NCBI GenBank assembly: GCA_042408875.1
Contig: JBHOQS010000002.1
Coordinates: 1 to 64,000, forward strand
Direction of reading: 5' to 3'
From: JBHOQS01 sp042408875
GTDB lineage: Bacteria; Chloroflexota; UBA11872; JBHOQS01
DNA: 64,000 nucleotides
The notes under the pieces are model-generated. The model saw only the letters and a list, made by a program, of their open reading frames with translations. It had not been told where the DNA came from and made no database searches. Positions within the stretch are counted from its first letter, which is position 1; each line of letters begins with the position of its first letter. The position numbers and the translations under genes were made by a program. Below are positions 50,479-59,384 of the stretch, piece by piece.

Positions 50479-51803
50479 CAGCCTCGCTCCTCACCATTCA
50501 AGATACGCTGGAGTCGCGGCCGCAGCTCAGTGACCATCTCTTTGACCGGGCGCTGGCCGTTCAGCACCTCGCCCCAGGCGGCGTTGAGTGTGCGGTCGAA
50601 GTAGTTGAAGTAGGGGCTGAGCACCTCCGACTTGCGCGCCAGCGCAGCGTCACGCAAGAGCCTCCAGTTCTGGTTCGCCGTGCGGGTCAGGAACTCTTGC
50701 GAGTTCGCCGCGGAGATACGGCTGGGCACCCCGCGGGCATCCCAGGTGGCCTCCTTGCTCGCCATGAACTTCAGGAACTCCCAGGACTCCTCCGGATACT
50801 TCGTCCCTACCCAGGCGCTGCACAGGTTGTTCGGCACCCGCGTGAAGGCGCCGGCCTTGCCAGTGGGATAGGGCGCCATCTCCCAGTCAAACTGATCCTG
50901 GAGCTGGCGCATACGGATGGTATACGACGTGTTGTCGATGTACATCGCCACCTGGCTCTCTTCGAAGGCCCGCGCCGCGCCCTGCGGCAGCTCGGCAGAG
51001 CCGTGCGCCAGCACGCCATGGACAAAGCGCAGATTGGCGTAATACTCCAGCGCCTCGACGGTGGCGGGCTGGTCGATCACGACGGTCTTCTGATCAGGGC
51101 TGACGATGCTGCCGCCGTTGGCCCAGACCCAGGGGTGCTGGTAGACCCACCAGGTGTTGCCGGCCAGCCCGAAGCGCGGCCCGCTCCCGGTCTGGCTGCT
51201 GAGCTGCTTCAGGCGCTCGACAAACACGGACCAGTTCCAAGAAGGATCGCCCCAGCGTGACGGCGGCAACGGCAGCCCGCGCTCCCGGAACAACCGACGG
51301 TTGTAGAAGATCACTGCCGGCGAGAGGTCATGGCCGAAGCCGTACATCCGGCCGTTCCAGAAGAACTCGTCCCATACCGTCGGCGGAAAGTCCTCTTTGT
51401 TTGCTTCCTTGTCCTTGCGGGCGAAATCGGTGAGGTCCAGGAGCGCACTGCTGCTCACAAACTCTGGCAGCCGCTTCTCCTCGTTGCGGAACGTATCGTA
51501 CATGGTGCCGCCGGCCATCAGCACCACGTATTTGTTCCAGGGATCAGGCTCGCTGTGGAACTCGGCGGTAATGCGCCCGCCACGCGCATTGAAGCGGCCA
51601 ACGACCTTGTTCCAGAATTCCTGCCAACTCTGGTCACCGTGAGCAGCAAACGTGATGGTCACCGGGGGCTTTTGTACCTGTGGAGCCTGCGCCGCCGGTT
51701 GGCTGCTCCGGCACGCTGCCAGAAGCGGCCCGGCGATGGCCGCACGCACCAGTGTGCGTCGAGACAGTCCACCCACTCCTCGAAGCACCGTGCCTCCTTC
51801 CAT
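50478..51803 (-). CDS. ABC solute-binding lipoprotein (Tat-type)
   Basis: A 441-residue family-1 solute-binding protein. Leader LSRRTLVRAAIAGPLLAAC with lipobox LAAC. Mature features: VTITFAAHGDQSWQEFWNKVVGRFNARGG, YVVLMAGGTMYDTF, WNGRMYGFGHDLSPAVIFYNRRLFRERGLPLPP, and a C-terminal AWVGTKYPEESWEFLKFMASKEATWDARGVPS. The ribosome site (GAAGG) lies in a 9-bp tandem duplication. Its stop overlaps the start of the ADP-ribosylglycohydrolase-like gene. Confidence 0.92.
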   Translation of the reverse strand: MEGGTVLRGVGGLSRRTLVRAAIAGPLLAACRSSQPAAQAPQVQKPPVTITFAAHGDQSWQEFWNKVVGRFNARGGRITAEFHSEPDPWNKYVVLMAGGTMYDTFRNEEKRLPEFVSSSALLDLTDFARKDKEANKEDFPPTVWDEFFWNGRMYGFGHDLSPAVIFYNRRLFRERGLPLPPSRWGDPSWNWSVFVERLKQLSSQTGSGPRFGLAGNTWWVYQHPWVWANGGSIVSPDQKTVVIDQPATVEALEYYANLRFVHGVLAHGSAELPQGAARAFEESQVAMYIDNTSYTIRMRQLQDQFDWEMAPYPTGKAGAFTRVPNNLCSAWVGTKYPEESWEFLKFMASKEATWDARGVPSRISAANSQEFLTRTANQNWRLLRDAALARKSEVLSPYFNYFDRTLNAAWGEVLNGQRPVKEMVTELRPRLQRILNGEERG

Positions 51804-51811
51804 CTCTTTCC

Positions 51812-51829
51812 TTCTTTACCTTCTTTACC
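51812..51829. repeat. 9-bp duplication at a ribosome binding site
   Basis: TTCTTTACC occurs twice in tandem 9-26 nt before the start of the minus-strand binding-protein gene. On that strand each unit reads GGTAAAGAA, so GAAGG-type ribosome sites are repeated just before the ATG. Confidence 0.88.
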
Positions 51830-51905
51830 TTAAAGAGCCTTACCTTCAAGAAATAGTCCTCATGGTCGCCCGTATGGTCCTCCCTACTATTGCGCGCGCG
51901 GCCAC

Positions 51906-51934
51906 AGCCTAGCGCGTGACCAGAAGTCTGTCAA
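51906..51934 (-). promoter_or_regulatory. Sigma-70 promoter of the binding-protein/ARH operon
   Basis: Reading the minus strand: a perfect TTGACA (51934-51929), 17-nt spacer, TAGGCT (51911-51906). The transcript would carry about a 95-nt leader. Confidence 0.6.
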
Positions 51935-52114
51935 CGGAGCGCCGCGTCCGGCCGGGAGCGCAATAGAGGCTTGGAGATCAGGGACGAGTGCTGTGGACTT
52001 AAGCGAAGCACCCAGGGGGAACCAATCGGTGCACGACTATACGAAACGAGCGCCCCCAGAGCGAACGAAGGGACGGACCAGAGGCGCGCCGGGCGATCCG
52101 CCCGCAGCACACAA

Positions 52115-52963
52115 CTACACCACCGCCGCTGCAAGTAGGACACGCCGGTCCCTGGCCAGCGCCGCCGGGCTGGTGGCCACCGTCTCCAGCACGTGATACG
52201 TCGCGGGGTTGCGCCCCACGAGCGTCATCACCAGCTCGAAGTCGATGCCCCCCTCGAGGGGGATGTGGAGCGGCCGGTCCGTTTGCAGCCCGGGCGCGGT
52301 ATTGCTCCAGTGGATCTCCACCAGCCGGTCGGTGAACTTGCTCAGCGCGCGCAGGTACTGCGTGAACAGCTCCCGGTTGCAGTACACAGTCTGATAGGCT
52401 AGGGCTGGATCGAACACAAACGGCGCCCACGGGCACGCCTCAAGGAACGTGATGAAGTCAAACGGGCTCTCCAGCACGCTGCCGGGCCGGCCCGTCTCGA
52501 TCGCCACGAGGATGCCCGGGAACATCGTCTGGATCACGTCGTAGCTCTTCAGAAGCGACTCCAGGTGCGACTCGAAGCTGACCGTGCGCGCGCCGGAGTG
52601 GATCACATACAGCCGGATCGGCCGGTTCGCCTCGAAGTATTCGATCACCTGGGTGAGCCGCCGCAGATAGCGCGAGCGCGCCAGGGCATTGGTATCGCTG
52701 ATGCCGACCTCATCCGGGCCATCATGTCCGTAGAACAGATGGAGATGGAACTGGAGCGGCGCGGTCTGCATCAGCTCGAGCAGTTCACCGCCGAACACGG
52801 TGCGCAGCCCGAGCTCGTACATCGGCTCAGTGAGGGTCAGCTCGATGACCTCGAAGCCGAGCTGTGTGGCCACATGGATGGCCTGGGCGAGCTGCTTGGC
52901 CATCGCCGGCCGACTGGTCGGCAGCAGCCGTGGATTGAACCCAAAGCGAAGCGGTCGAGGCAT
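52115..52963 (-). CDS. Sugar isomerase/endonuclease-IV-like TIM barrel
   Basis: A 282-residue protein of the xylose-isomerase-like TIM barrel group. RFGFNPRLLP at strand 1, LGFEVIELTLTEPM, LQFHLHLFYG, IRLYVIHSGA, ILVAIETGRPGSVLE (metal Glu), FVFDPALAYQT (Asp) and LVEIHWSNTAPG (His) are in family order. Start at 52963 because the frame upstream is atypical. Function could be sugar epimerisation; substrate unknown. It lies between the solute-binding protein operon and the LysM gene on the same strand. Confidence 0.75.
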   Translation of the reverse strand: MPRPLRFGFNPRLLPTSRPAMAKQLAQAIHVATQLGFEVIELTLTEPMYELGLRTVFGGELLELMQTAPLQFHLHLFYGHDGPDEVGISDTNALARSRYLRRLTQVIEYFEANRPIRLYVIHSGARTVSFESHLESLLKSYDVIQTMFPGILVAIETGRPGSVLESPFDFITFLEACPWAPFVFDPALAYQTVYCNRELFTQYLRALSKFTDRLVEIHWSNTAPGLQTDRPLHIPLEGGIDFELVMTLVGRNPATYHVLETVATSPAALARDRRVLLAAAVV

Positions 52964-53082
52964 GGTACGTACTGATCCTGCCTGGTGCTTCCCGAGGCAG
53001 CATCCGCATACGGTTGTGCTACCTCTAGAACCTATACGTACCCAACCGCCTGCACCGTTGTCAAGCAACCGCGGCGCAAGGC

Positions 53083-53679
53083 TCACCCACGGCTGCGCGG
53101 GATCACCAGAGTCTGACCGATCCGGAGCGTCGCTGAGCGGTCAGGCAGGTTATTGGCGGCCACGATCGCCTCGACCGTGCTATCGTAGCGCTGCGCCAGG
53201 CTCCAAAGGGTATCCCCGGCCTCTACGACGTGGGTGCGCTCCGCTACCGCCGTTGCCGTCGGTGTGGCCCTGGACGCAGCCGCCAGTGTCGTCGCGGGAG
53301 CCGTTGCCTGCTGGGCAGGCGTCGCGGCCGGCCTGGCCGCCTGCTGCGTCGCCGGCGTTGCCTGCTGGGCCGGTGACGTCGCCAGCGCAGGCGCTGCACG
53401 CTCCAGCGACGGACCACGTACGGCAGTTTCCAGCCGGCGGAGCGCCGGCTCGATGCCGCGCGCGGCTTCGAAGACGGCGAAGAAAGCCGCCACCGATACC
53501 ACCAGGACGGCCAGGAAGGCGTAGCGCCCTGGCGCCTGCCGCCCCTCCGTGAGCAGGGCCGGCAGAGCGTCATCGCCACCCGCAGGTAGCCGGCGCCGCT
53601 CCTCCGCCGGCTCACCGAACGGGCGGCGGGCAGGAGCCGGCCCCTCGGGGGTGCGCTGTCGGGCCGTACGTTCGGGCAT
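53083..53679 (-). CDS. Membrane-anchored LysM-domain protein
   Basis: A 198-residue protein. A basic, Pro-rich cytoplasmic N-terminus of about 50 residues is followed by one transmembrane helix (YAFLAVLVVSVAAFFAVF, about 53-70) and an Ala/Thr/Pro/Gln-rich linker with APATTLA and PAQQAT-type repeats. A C-terminal LysM domain (THVVEAGDTLWSLAQRY, then DSTVEAIVAANNL, then LRIGQTLVIP) follows, which binds peptidoglycan or similar glycans. Likely anchors to the cell wall. Start at 53679; alternative ATG 53709 is possible. Confidence 0.83.
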   Translation of the reverse strand: MPERTARQRTPEGPAPARRPFGEPAEERRRLPAGGDDALPALLTEGRQAPGRYAFLAVLVVSVAAFFAVFEAARGIEPALRRLETAVRGPSLERAAPALATSPAQQATPATQQAARPAATPAQQATAPATTLAAASRATPTATAVAERTHVVEAGDTLWSLAQRYDSTVEAIVAANNLPDRSATLRIGQTLVIPRSRG

Positions 53680-53756
53680 GCACAGCTTTCCTCTCTCCGA
53701 TCCGTTCATCGTACCGAGCCCAGAGCTCCAGCACGAACAGTGCACTGCCTGGAACC

Positions 53757-53786
53757 ATCTTAATTTCCCGGCGCGCACAGCGTCAA
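53757..53786 (-). promoter_or_regulatory. Putative promoter of the LysM gene
   Basis: On the minus strand TTGACG (53786-53781), 18-nt spacer, TAAGAT (53762-53757). Would give a leader of about 70 nt. Confidence 0.4.
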
Positions 53787-53944
53787 AATTCGCACGACGT
53801 ATGCCTGAGGGTGGTATGCCCTGGAGGCAGTATCATGGCAGCGAGCTAGACACCCGCCTGGAGCCTGGGGTATCCTCTTGATGGGAAGGGTATGCATCGT
53901 GCGGCGGGGAGCCAGGCGCACGGGCAGAAGGGAGCGCAGCGCCT

Positions 53945-54637
53945 GTGGATACAGCTACGCCGGATTTCGCGAGAGCCCAGCTGGAGCTCGTGCGGAAGCT
54001 CCGTCGAGAGGGCATTCGGGACGAACGCGTGCTTGAAGCCATGGCGCGCGTTCGCCGCGAGTTGTTCGTGCCCTCTGAGCTGCGCGCACAGGCCTACAAT
54101 GACGAGCCGTTGCCCATTGCCGAGGGACAGAGCATCTCCCAGCCCCAGGTGGTCGCAGTCATGACCGAGGCGCTGGACCTTCACGGGGACGAGAATGTGC
54201 TGGAGGTGGGCACCGGCTCAGGCTACCAGGCCGCGGTGCTCGCCCTGCTGAGCCGGCAGGTCATCACCGTAGAGCGCTCGCCTCTCCTGGCTGAACGTGC
54301 CCGCGCGCTGCTGCAGAGCCTCGGCTACGACAACGTGCAGGTCGAGGTAGCCGATGGTACGCAGGGCTGGCCTGCCCTGGCTCCCTACGATGCGATCGTG
54401 GTCACCGCTGCCGCGCCGAGTGTGCCGGCGCCGCTGGTCGAGCAGTTGAGCGATGGCGGCCGGCTCGTCATACCGGTTGGCAGCATGTACCAGCAGTCGC
54501 TTGTGCTGCTGCGCAAGCGACATGGCAGAGTCTCACGAAGCTACCTGAGCTCTGTTCGTTTCGTTCCGCTGGTCGGTCAGCACGGCTGGAGCGAACGGAG
54601 CGCTCGACGCTTTCGCGAGGAGTTTGAGCTCACCTGA
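53945..54637 (+). CDS. pcm: Protein-L-isoaspartate O-methyltransferase
   Basis: A 230-residue SAM-dependent repair enzyme that methylates isoaspartyl residues in damaged proteins. The pre-SAM block AYNDEPLPIAEGQSISQPQVVAVMTEAL is diagnostic, followed by VLEVGTGSGYQAAVLALL (motif I), VITVERSPLL, VEVADGTQGWP, and DAIVVTAAAPSVPAPLVEQLSDGGRLVIPVG. GTG start with AAGGGAG upstream. Divergent from the LysM gene. Confidence 0.95.
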   Translation: MDTATPDFARAQLELVRKLRREGIRDERVLEAMARVRRELFVPSELRAQAYNDEPLPIAEGQSISQPQVVAVMTEALDLHGDENVLEVGTGSGYQAAVLALLSRQVITVERSPLLAERARALLQSLGYDNVQVEVADGTQGWPALAPYDAIVVTAAAPSVPAPLVEQLSDGGRLVIPVGSMYQQSLVLLRKRHGRVSRSYLSSVRFVPLVGQHGWSERSARRFREEFELT

Positions 54638-54812
54638 ACGTGGTGGCCGGTGGACGGCCGCTTGGGCGCAGCGCGATCTGGTCGTGGCCCCTTTCTTGCG
54701 TTGCAGGCGAAACGCGTGCACGCTCCACATGCGAAGCATGCGACGGTCGCTGCGCCCACGAGCGAAGCAACGGCACAACGGGGTGTCGAGCACGGCCTGA
54801 TGGAGGGGCACT

Positions 54813-56204
54813 GTGGATCGGCCACTGCGCATCTTCTTTGGCTTGACGGGACAGCTCTGGTATGGCGGGCTGACCCAGCAGTCCGTCATGTTGGTGAAGT
54901 ATCTGCGTGAATTCGGCTGTGAGGTGCTGCCATTCGTTGGTGTGGCTCCGCCACTCAACGACGAGGTGGCACTGAACGAGCTGGGCTACGTGTTCTCGGC
55001 GTTTAACGTCGCCGACTACATGTTTGAGGAGCAGCCCCCACCCTTGCGCTGGGCGCTGCGCCGTATCGCCGCGCACCGCATCGCCAGCACTGACCCACGC
55101 GAGCTGCGATGTAGCGCCGGGGCTCCGGCGGCCGCCAGCCTGGCGCCGCAGGTCGATGCGAAAGCAGTCTTCGAACGGATCGTGTTCCATCCGCGTCCCG
55201 AGGACATCGCACGCATCAACCGCGTCCGTCGTGAATTTCAGCCGGACATCGAGTATGGCTGCGAGCTCAGCATGGTCGGGCTCTTCGGTCATATCGAAGA
55301 CCTCGGCGTGCCCCTGGTCAGCGCGGCACAGGGGTATGAGATCGCCCAGCGCATGGGAATCGATCTGGTCTCACTCATCCGGACGTATGCCGGCCGGCTC
55401 GACGCCGTGATCTCAGGGTCGTACGCCAACCTGCGGGAGAATATCGCTCGCGATCTGCCCGAGCTGGTGCCGCGCACACGGGTGATCCACTACGGCATCG
55501 TGGACGACGAGACCTACGACATGTCGGACGATGAAGCCCGCAGGCGCACCGAGCGCTATTGCTCCCCCGGCGACGGCGAGTTCGTGATCATGTGGCTGAG
55601 CCGGATCGACGTCGAGAAAGGGGCAGACCTGGCGCTGCACGCGCTGCGTATCCTGCGGGACGAGGGCGTACCGGCGCGGCTGCGTATCGCTGGGGACTCC
55701 ATTCTGGGCAGCCACTACCGCGCTACCATCGAGGCGAAGATCGCCATGATGGACCTGGGTGAGTATGTGGACCTGATCGGCCTGGTGCCGACCAAGGAGG
55801 ACAAGGTCGCCCTGCTGCGCACCAGCAACGCGTTCCTGGCTACGTTCCTCAAATCAGAGCCCTTCGGCCTGGTGATCTGTGAGGCTATGGCTGCCGGGCT
55901 GCCGGTGGTTGCACCCGACCTGGGCGCGCCGCCGGAGATCCTGCTCTGGAGCCAGGAGCGCTATGGCGATCCAGCCGGCCTGCTGTACCGTCCCCACGAC
56001 ACAGGCCACATGGCCACGCAGCTTCGGCTGCTGTGGAGCCATCCCGAGCGCGCGCGGGCCATGGGAGCGGCTGGCCGCCGCGCCGTCAAAGAGCACTTTA
56101 ACGCCCGGCGGATGACCCGCGACGTGCTGGACCTGTTCCAGGAACTCGTCGAACGTAACCGCCGTGCTCGGATGGCCCCAGCAACACTGGCAAGCGGCTC
56201 CTGA
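54813..56204 (+). CDS. Glycosyltransferase, GT4/GT-B type
   Basis: A 463-residue GT-B retaining glycosyltransferase. Donor-binding C-terminal half: VIMWLSRIDVEKGADLALHALRIL, LRIAGDSILGSHY, VDLIGLVPTKEDKVALLRTSNAFLATFLKSEPFGLVICEAMAAGLPVVAPD, with the E-x7-E motif in SEPFGLVICEAMA. The N-terminal half (FFGLTGQLWYGGLTQQSVMLVKYLREFGCEVLPFVG) has the acceptor-site Gly-rich loop. Acceptor unknown. GTG start with GAGGGG. About 175 nt after pcm. Confidence 0.9.
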   Translation: MDRPLRIFFGLTGQLWYGGLTQQSVMLVKYLREFGCEVLPFVGVAPPLNDEVALNELGYVFSAFNVADYMFEEQPPPLRWALRRIAAHRIASTDPRELRCSAGAPAAASLAPQVDAKAVFERIVFHPRPEDIARINRVRREFQPDIEYGCELSMVGLFGHIEDLGVPLVSAAQGYEIAQRMGIDLVSLIRTYAGRLDAVISGSYANLRENIARDLPELVPRTRVIHYGIVDDETYDMSDDEARRRTERYCSPGDGEFVIMWLSRIDVEKGADLALHALRILRDEGVPARLRIAGDSILGSHYRATIEAKIAMMDLGEYVDLIGLVPTKEDKVALLRTSNAFLATFLKSEPFGLVICEAMAAGLPVVAPDLGAPPEILLWSQERYGDPAGLLYRPHDTGHMATQLRLLWSHPERARAMGAAGRRAVKEHFNARRMTRDVLDLFQELVERNRRARMAPATLASGS

Positions 56205-56250
56205 GCGCGAGGCGAGCCGGCGGTCGCCCTCTGGCTCTCTCCTTCGGACC

Positions 56251-56293
56251 CTCTAATGCAACTCTAACGCTGCTCTAATGGACTTCTAACACC
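56251..56293. repeat. 11-bp-period imperfect repeat
   Basis: CTCTAATGCAA, CTCTAACGCTG, CTCTAATGGAC and a partial TTCTAACACC follow each other in exact 11-bp register just after the glycosyltransferase gene. The period is close to one helical turn, so it could present one face to a protein, or it may be another local duplication product. Confidence 0.7.
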
Positions 56294-56458
56294 AGTTTCG
56301 CTACCATTCGCTGCAGATGACGCTCCGGTGCCGAGGGCCTCGTGAGTGCGCTGGGGCGCGGCGCGAGCAGGTTAGGTGCACTGTCGGCCAATCCGGGAGC
56401 AGGCAGGGCCCCGCCGTGCACGGCGTGCCACCCAGCGCGAACTGCGCCACCGAGCGCC

Positions 56459-56482
56459 ATCGATCTCGCCATCGAGATCGAT
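56459..56482. promoter_or_regulatory. 10-bp perfect inverted repeat upstream of groES
   Basis: ATCGATCTCG (56459-56468), loop CCAT, CGAGATCGAT (56473-56482). It touches a weak -35-like TTGGAC. It is unlike CIRCE in sequence and spacing; it could be a distinct heat-shock operator or an mRNA hairpin. Confidence 0.5.
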
Positions 56483-56771
56483 TGGACGCTGGCGCTGGCG
56501 CAGGGTAAGCTGTATTGCTGTACCGGCTGCGCAGGGTAGGGGACCATGCACCTGCGACCATGTGGCACTGCACGCGGAGCAGCTACGGCTGGCTTGCCGC
56601 GGCGTAGCGTGTCCGGAGGAGGCGATGCCCCAGCACCCGCTTCCAACGGCCGCACGCCAGACGGTGCCCGGATGTGTGGCGTCAGGAGTCGCGTAGCATG
56701 TTTCATCTCTAGCGCAGACCGGGTGTATGATCCGAATGTATCAGACTGCACTGCCAAGGGAGGTCGATAGT

Positions 56772-57071
56772 ATGGCAGAAAAGATCCAACCGCTCGGGGA
56801 CCGCGTCGTGGTCAAGCCCCGCACCCGGGAAGAGAAGACCAAGACCGGTATCTTCCTCCCCGATACGGCGCAGGACAAGCCGTCCGAGGGCACCGTCGTG
56901 GCGGTGGGCACAGGCCGGCTCCTGGAGAACGGTGAGCGCGTGCCGATGGAGGTGAAGGTCGGCGACACTGTCCTCTATGCCAAGTACGCCGGCACTGAGA
57001 TCAAGCTGGACGGCGAGGAGTTCGTGATCCTGCGCGAAGCTGATGTGCTCGCAGTAGTCAAGGAAGAGTAG
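56772..57071 (+). CDS. groES: Co-chaperonin GroES
   Basis: A 99-residue GroES that caps the GroEL folding chamber. Typical order: KIQPLGDRVVVKPRTREEKTKTGIFLPDTAQDKPSEGTVVAVGTGR (beta strand plus mobile loop), KVGDTVLYAKYAGTEIKLDGEEFVILREADVLAVV. The start is the ATG at 56772 after GGGAGG; an upstream in-frame ATG at 56727 would add an atypical extension. groEL follows after an unusually long 177-nt gap. Confidence 0.97.
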   Translation: MAEKIQPLGDRVVVKPRTREEKTKTGIFLPDTAQDKPSEGTVVAVGTGRLLENGERVPMEVKVGDTVLYAKYAGTEIKLDGEEFVILREADVLAVVKEE

Positions 57072-57127
57072 GCATCCAGCGTCGGCAGTCAAGCAGCGGT
57101 ATGGCTGGCTGCCCTGGACTGACGCGC

Positions 57128-57133
57128 TATAAT
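57128..57133 (+). promoter_or_regulatory. Putative separate -10 for groEL
   Basis: An exact TATAAT lies in the groES-groEL gap, 115 nt before groEL. No strong -35 is seen. It suggests groEL may be transcribed on its own as well as with groES. Confidence 0.35.
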
Positions 57134-57248
57134 ACCTGTGGCAACCGATTAGATACCCTGCTGAACCTGCGAAGAGCAGTGATCGTAGACGGATCGCTTC
57201 TGGAACTCACGGAGCATCAGAGAGCGCGAGATTAGGAGGATTCGACCT

Positions 57249-58874
<1,626 letters not shown>

Positions 58875-58883
58875 TTCACACCC

Positions 58884-58913
58884 GACAGGACACGGCTTCG
58901 GTCGTGTCCTGTC
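58884..58913 (+). terminator. First hairpin after groEL
   Basis: GACAGGACACG (58884-58894) pairs perfectly with CGTGTCCTGTC (58903-58913) around an 8-nt loop containing TTCG. No T-tract follows. Confidence 0.65.
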
Positions 58914-58929
58914 CTCGTCAGGCTATAAC

Positions 58930-58970
58930 AGAAGGGCAGGGCCGTAGTCAGCCCTGCCCTTCTGTTTTGT
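58930..58970 (+). terminator. Intrinsic terminator of groESL
   Basis: AGAAGGGCAGGGC (58930-58942) pairs perfectly with GCCCTGCCCTTCT (58951-58963), followed by GTTTTGT: a classic Rho-independent terminator. Confidence 0.85.
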
Positions 58971-58990
58971 GAGGGCTAGCAACAGAGGCG

Positions 58991-59384
58991 GCTGTCAGCG
59001 GATTACATAAACGGATTGCACGGATGGTGGCGGGGCAGCGCCGTGCCGCTATGGAAAGCTGCCGTCCTAGGCAGCGGAGGCAGTCAACGGATTAGCGAAA
59101 CGGATTACACGGATTTCGTAGGTGGATGGCACTCCAGTGGATAGCACTCCAAAGGTTCAGCGTCGGTTCTACAGCGAGCGTTGGGGGGAGCAAGGCCGGC
59201 TAACTCGATCGCCAGCCCCGCAATGCGACCAGCGCATGGGCTCACAACCTCGCCATTGCTCGCGATGCGATTTCCCCGCCGACCTGCTGGCAACTGTCGC
59301 CGCCTGGCCTCCCAGATCGCCGTGTACAGTACGGCGCTGTCCCGCCACCATCCGTGCAATCTGTGCTTATAATCCGCTGACAGC
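58991..59384. mobile_element. MITE-like element with 54-bp terminal inverted repeats
   Basis: The segment 58991-59044 is an inverted copy of 59331-59384: aligned without gaps, 48 of 54 bases match. A third, direct copy of the first ~35 bases lies inside at 59080-59114 (29 of 35 match). The ~394-bp unit has no coding frame that I can support and contains a 15-bp tandem duplication (59122-59151). CTAGCA occurs just outside both ends (58976-58981 and 59393-59398), which might be a target duplication or chance. The structure fits a non-autonomous miniature inverted-repeat element inserted between groEL and the dehydrogenase gene. Confidence 0.78.
59122..59151. repeat. 15-bp tandem duplication inside the MITE-like element
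   Basis: GTGGATGGCACTCCA is followed directly by GTGGATAGCACTCCA (14 of 15 identical). Confidence 0.85.

Larger units (their letters stand above)
51804..52114. other. Intergenic region with minus-strand promoter and duplication
   Basis: 311 bases between two minus-strand genes. Holds the 9-bp tandem duplication (51812-51829) and a good promoter (51906-51934) for the binding-protein gene. Nothing else was recognised. Confidence 0.5.
56205..56771. other. Long leader region before groES
   Basis: 567 bases without a supportable gene. It contains an 11-bp-period repeat (56251-56293), a perfect inverted repeat (56459-56482) and a weak promoter-like pair just after it (TTGGAC 56482-56487, TAAGCT 56506-56511, 18-nt spacer). 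No CIRCE element (TTAGCACTC-N9-GAGTGCTAA) was found. Confidence 0.5.
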
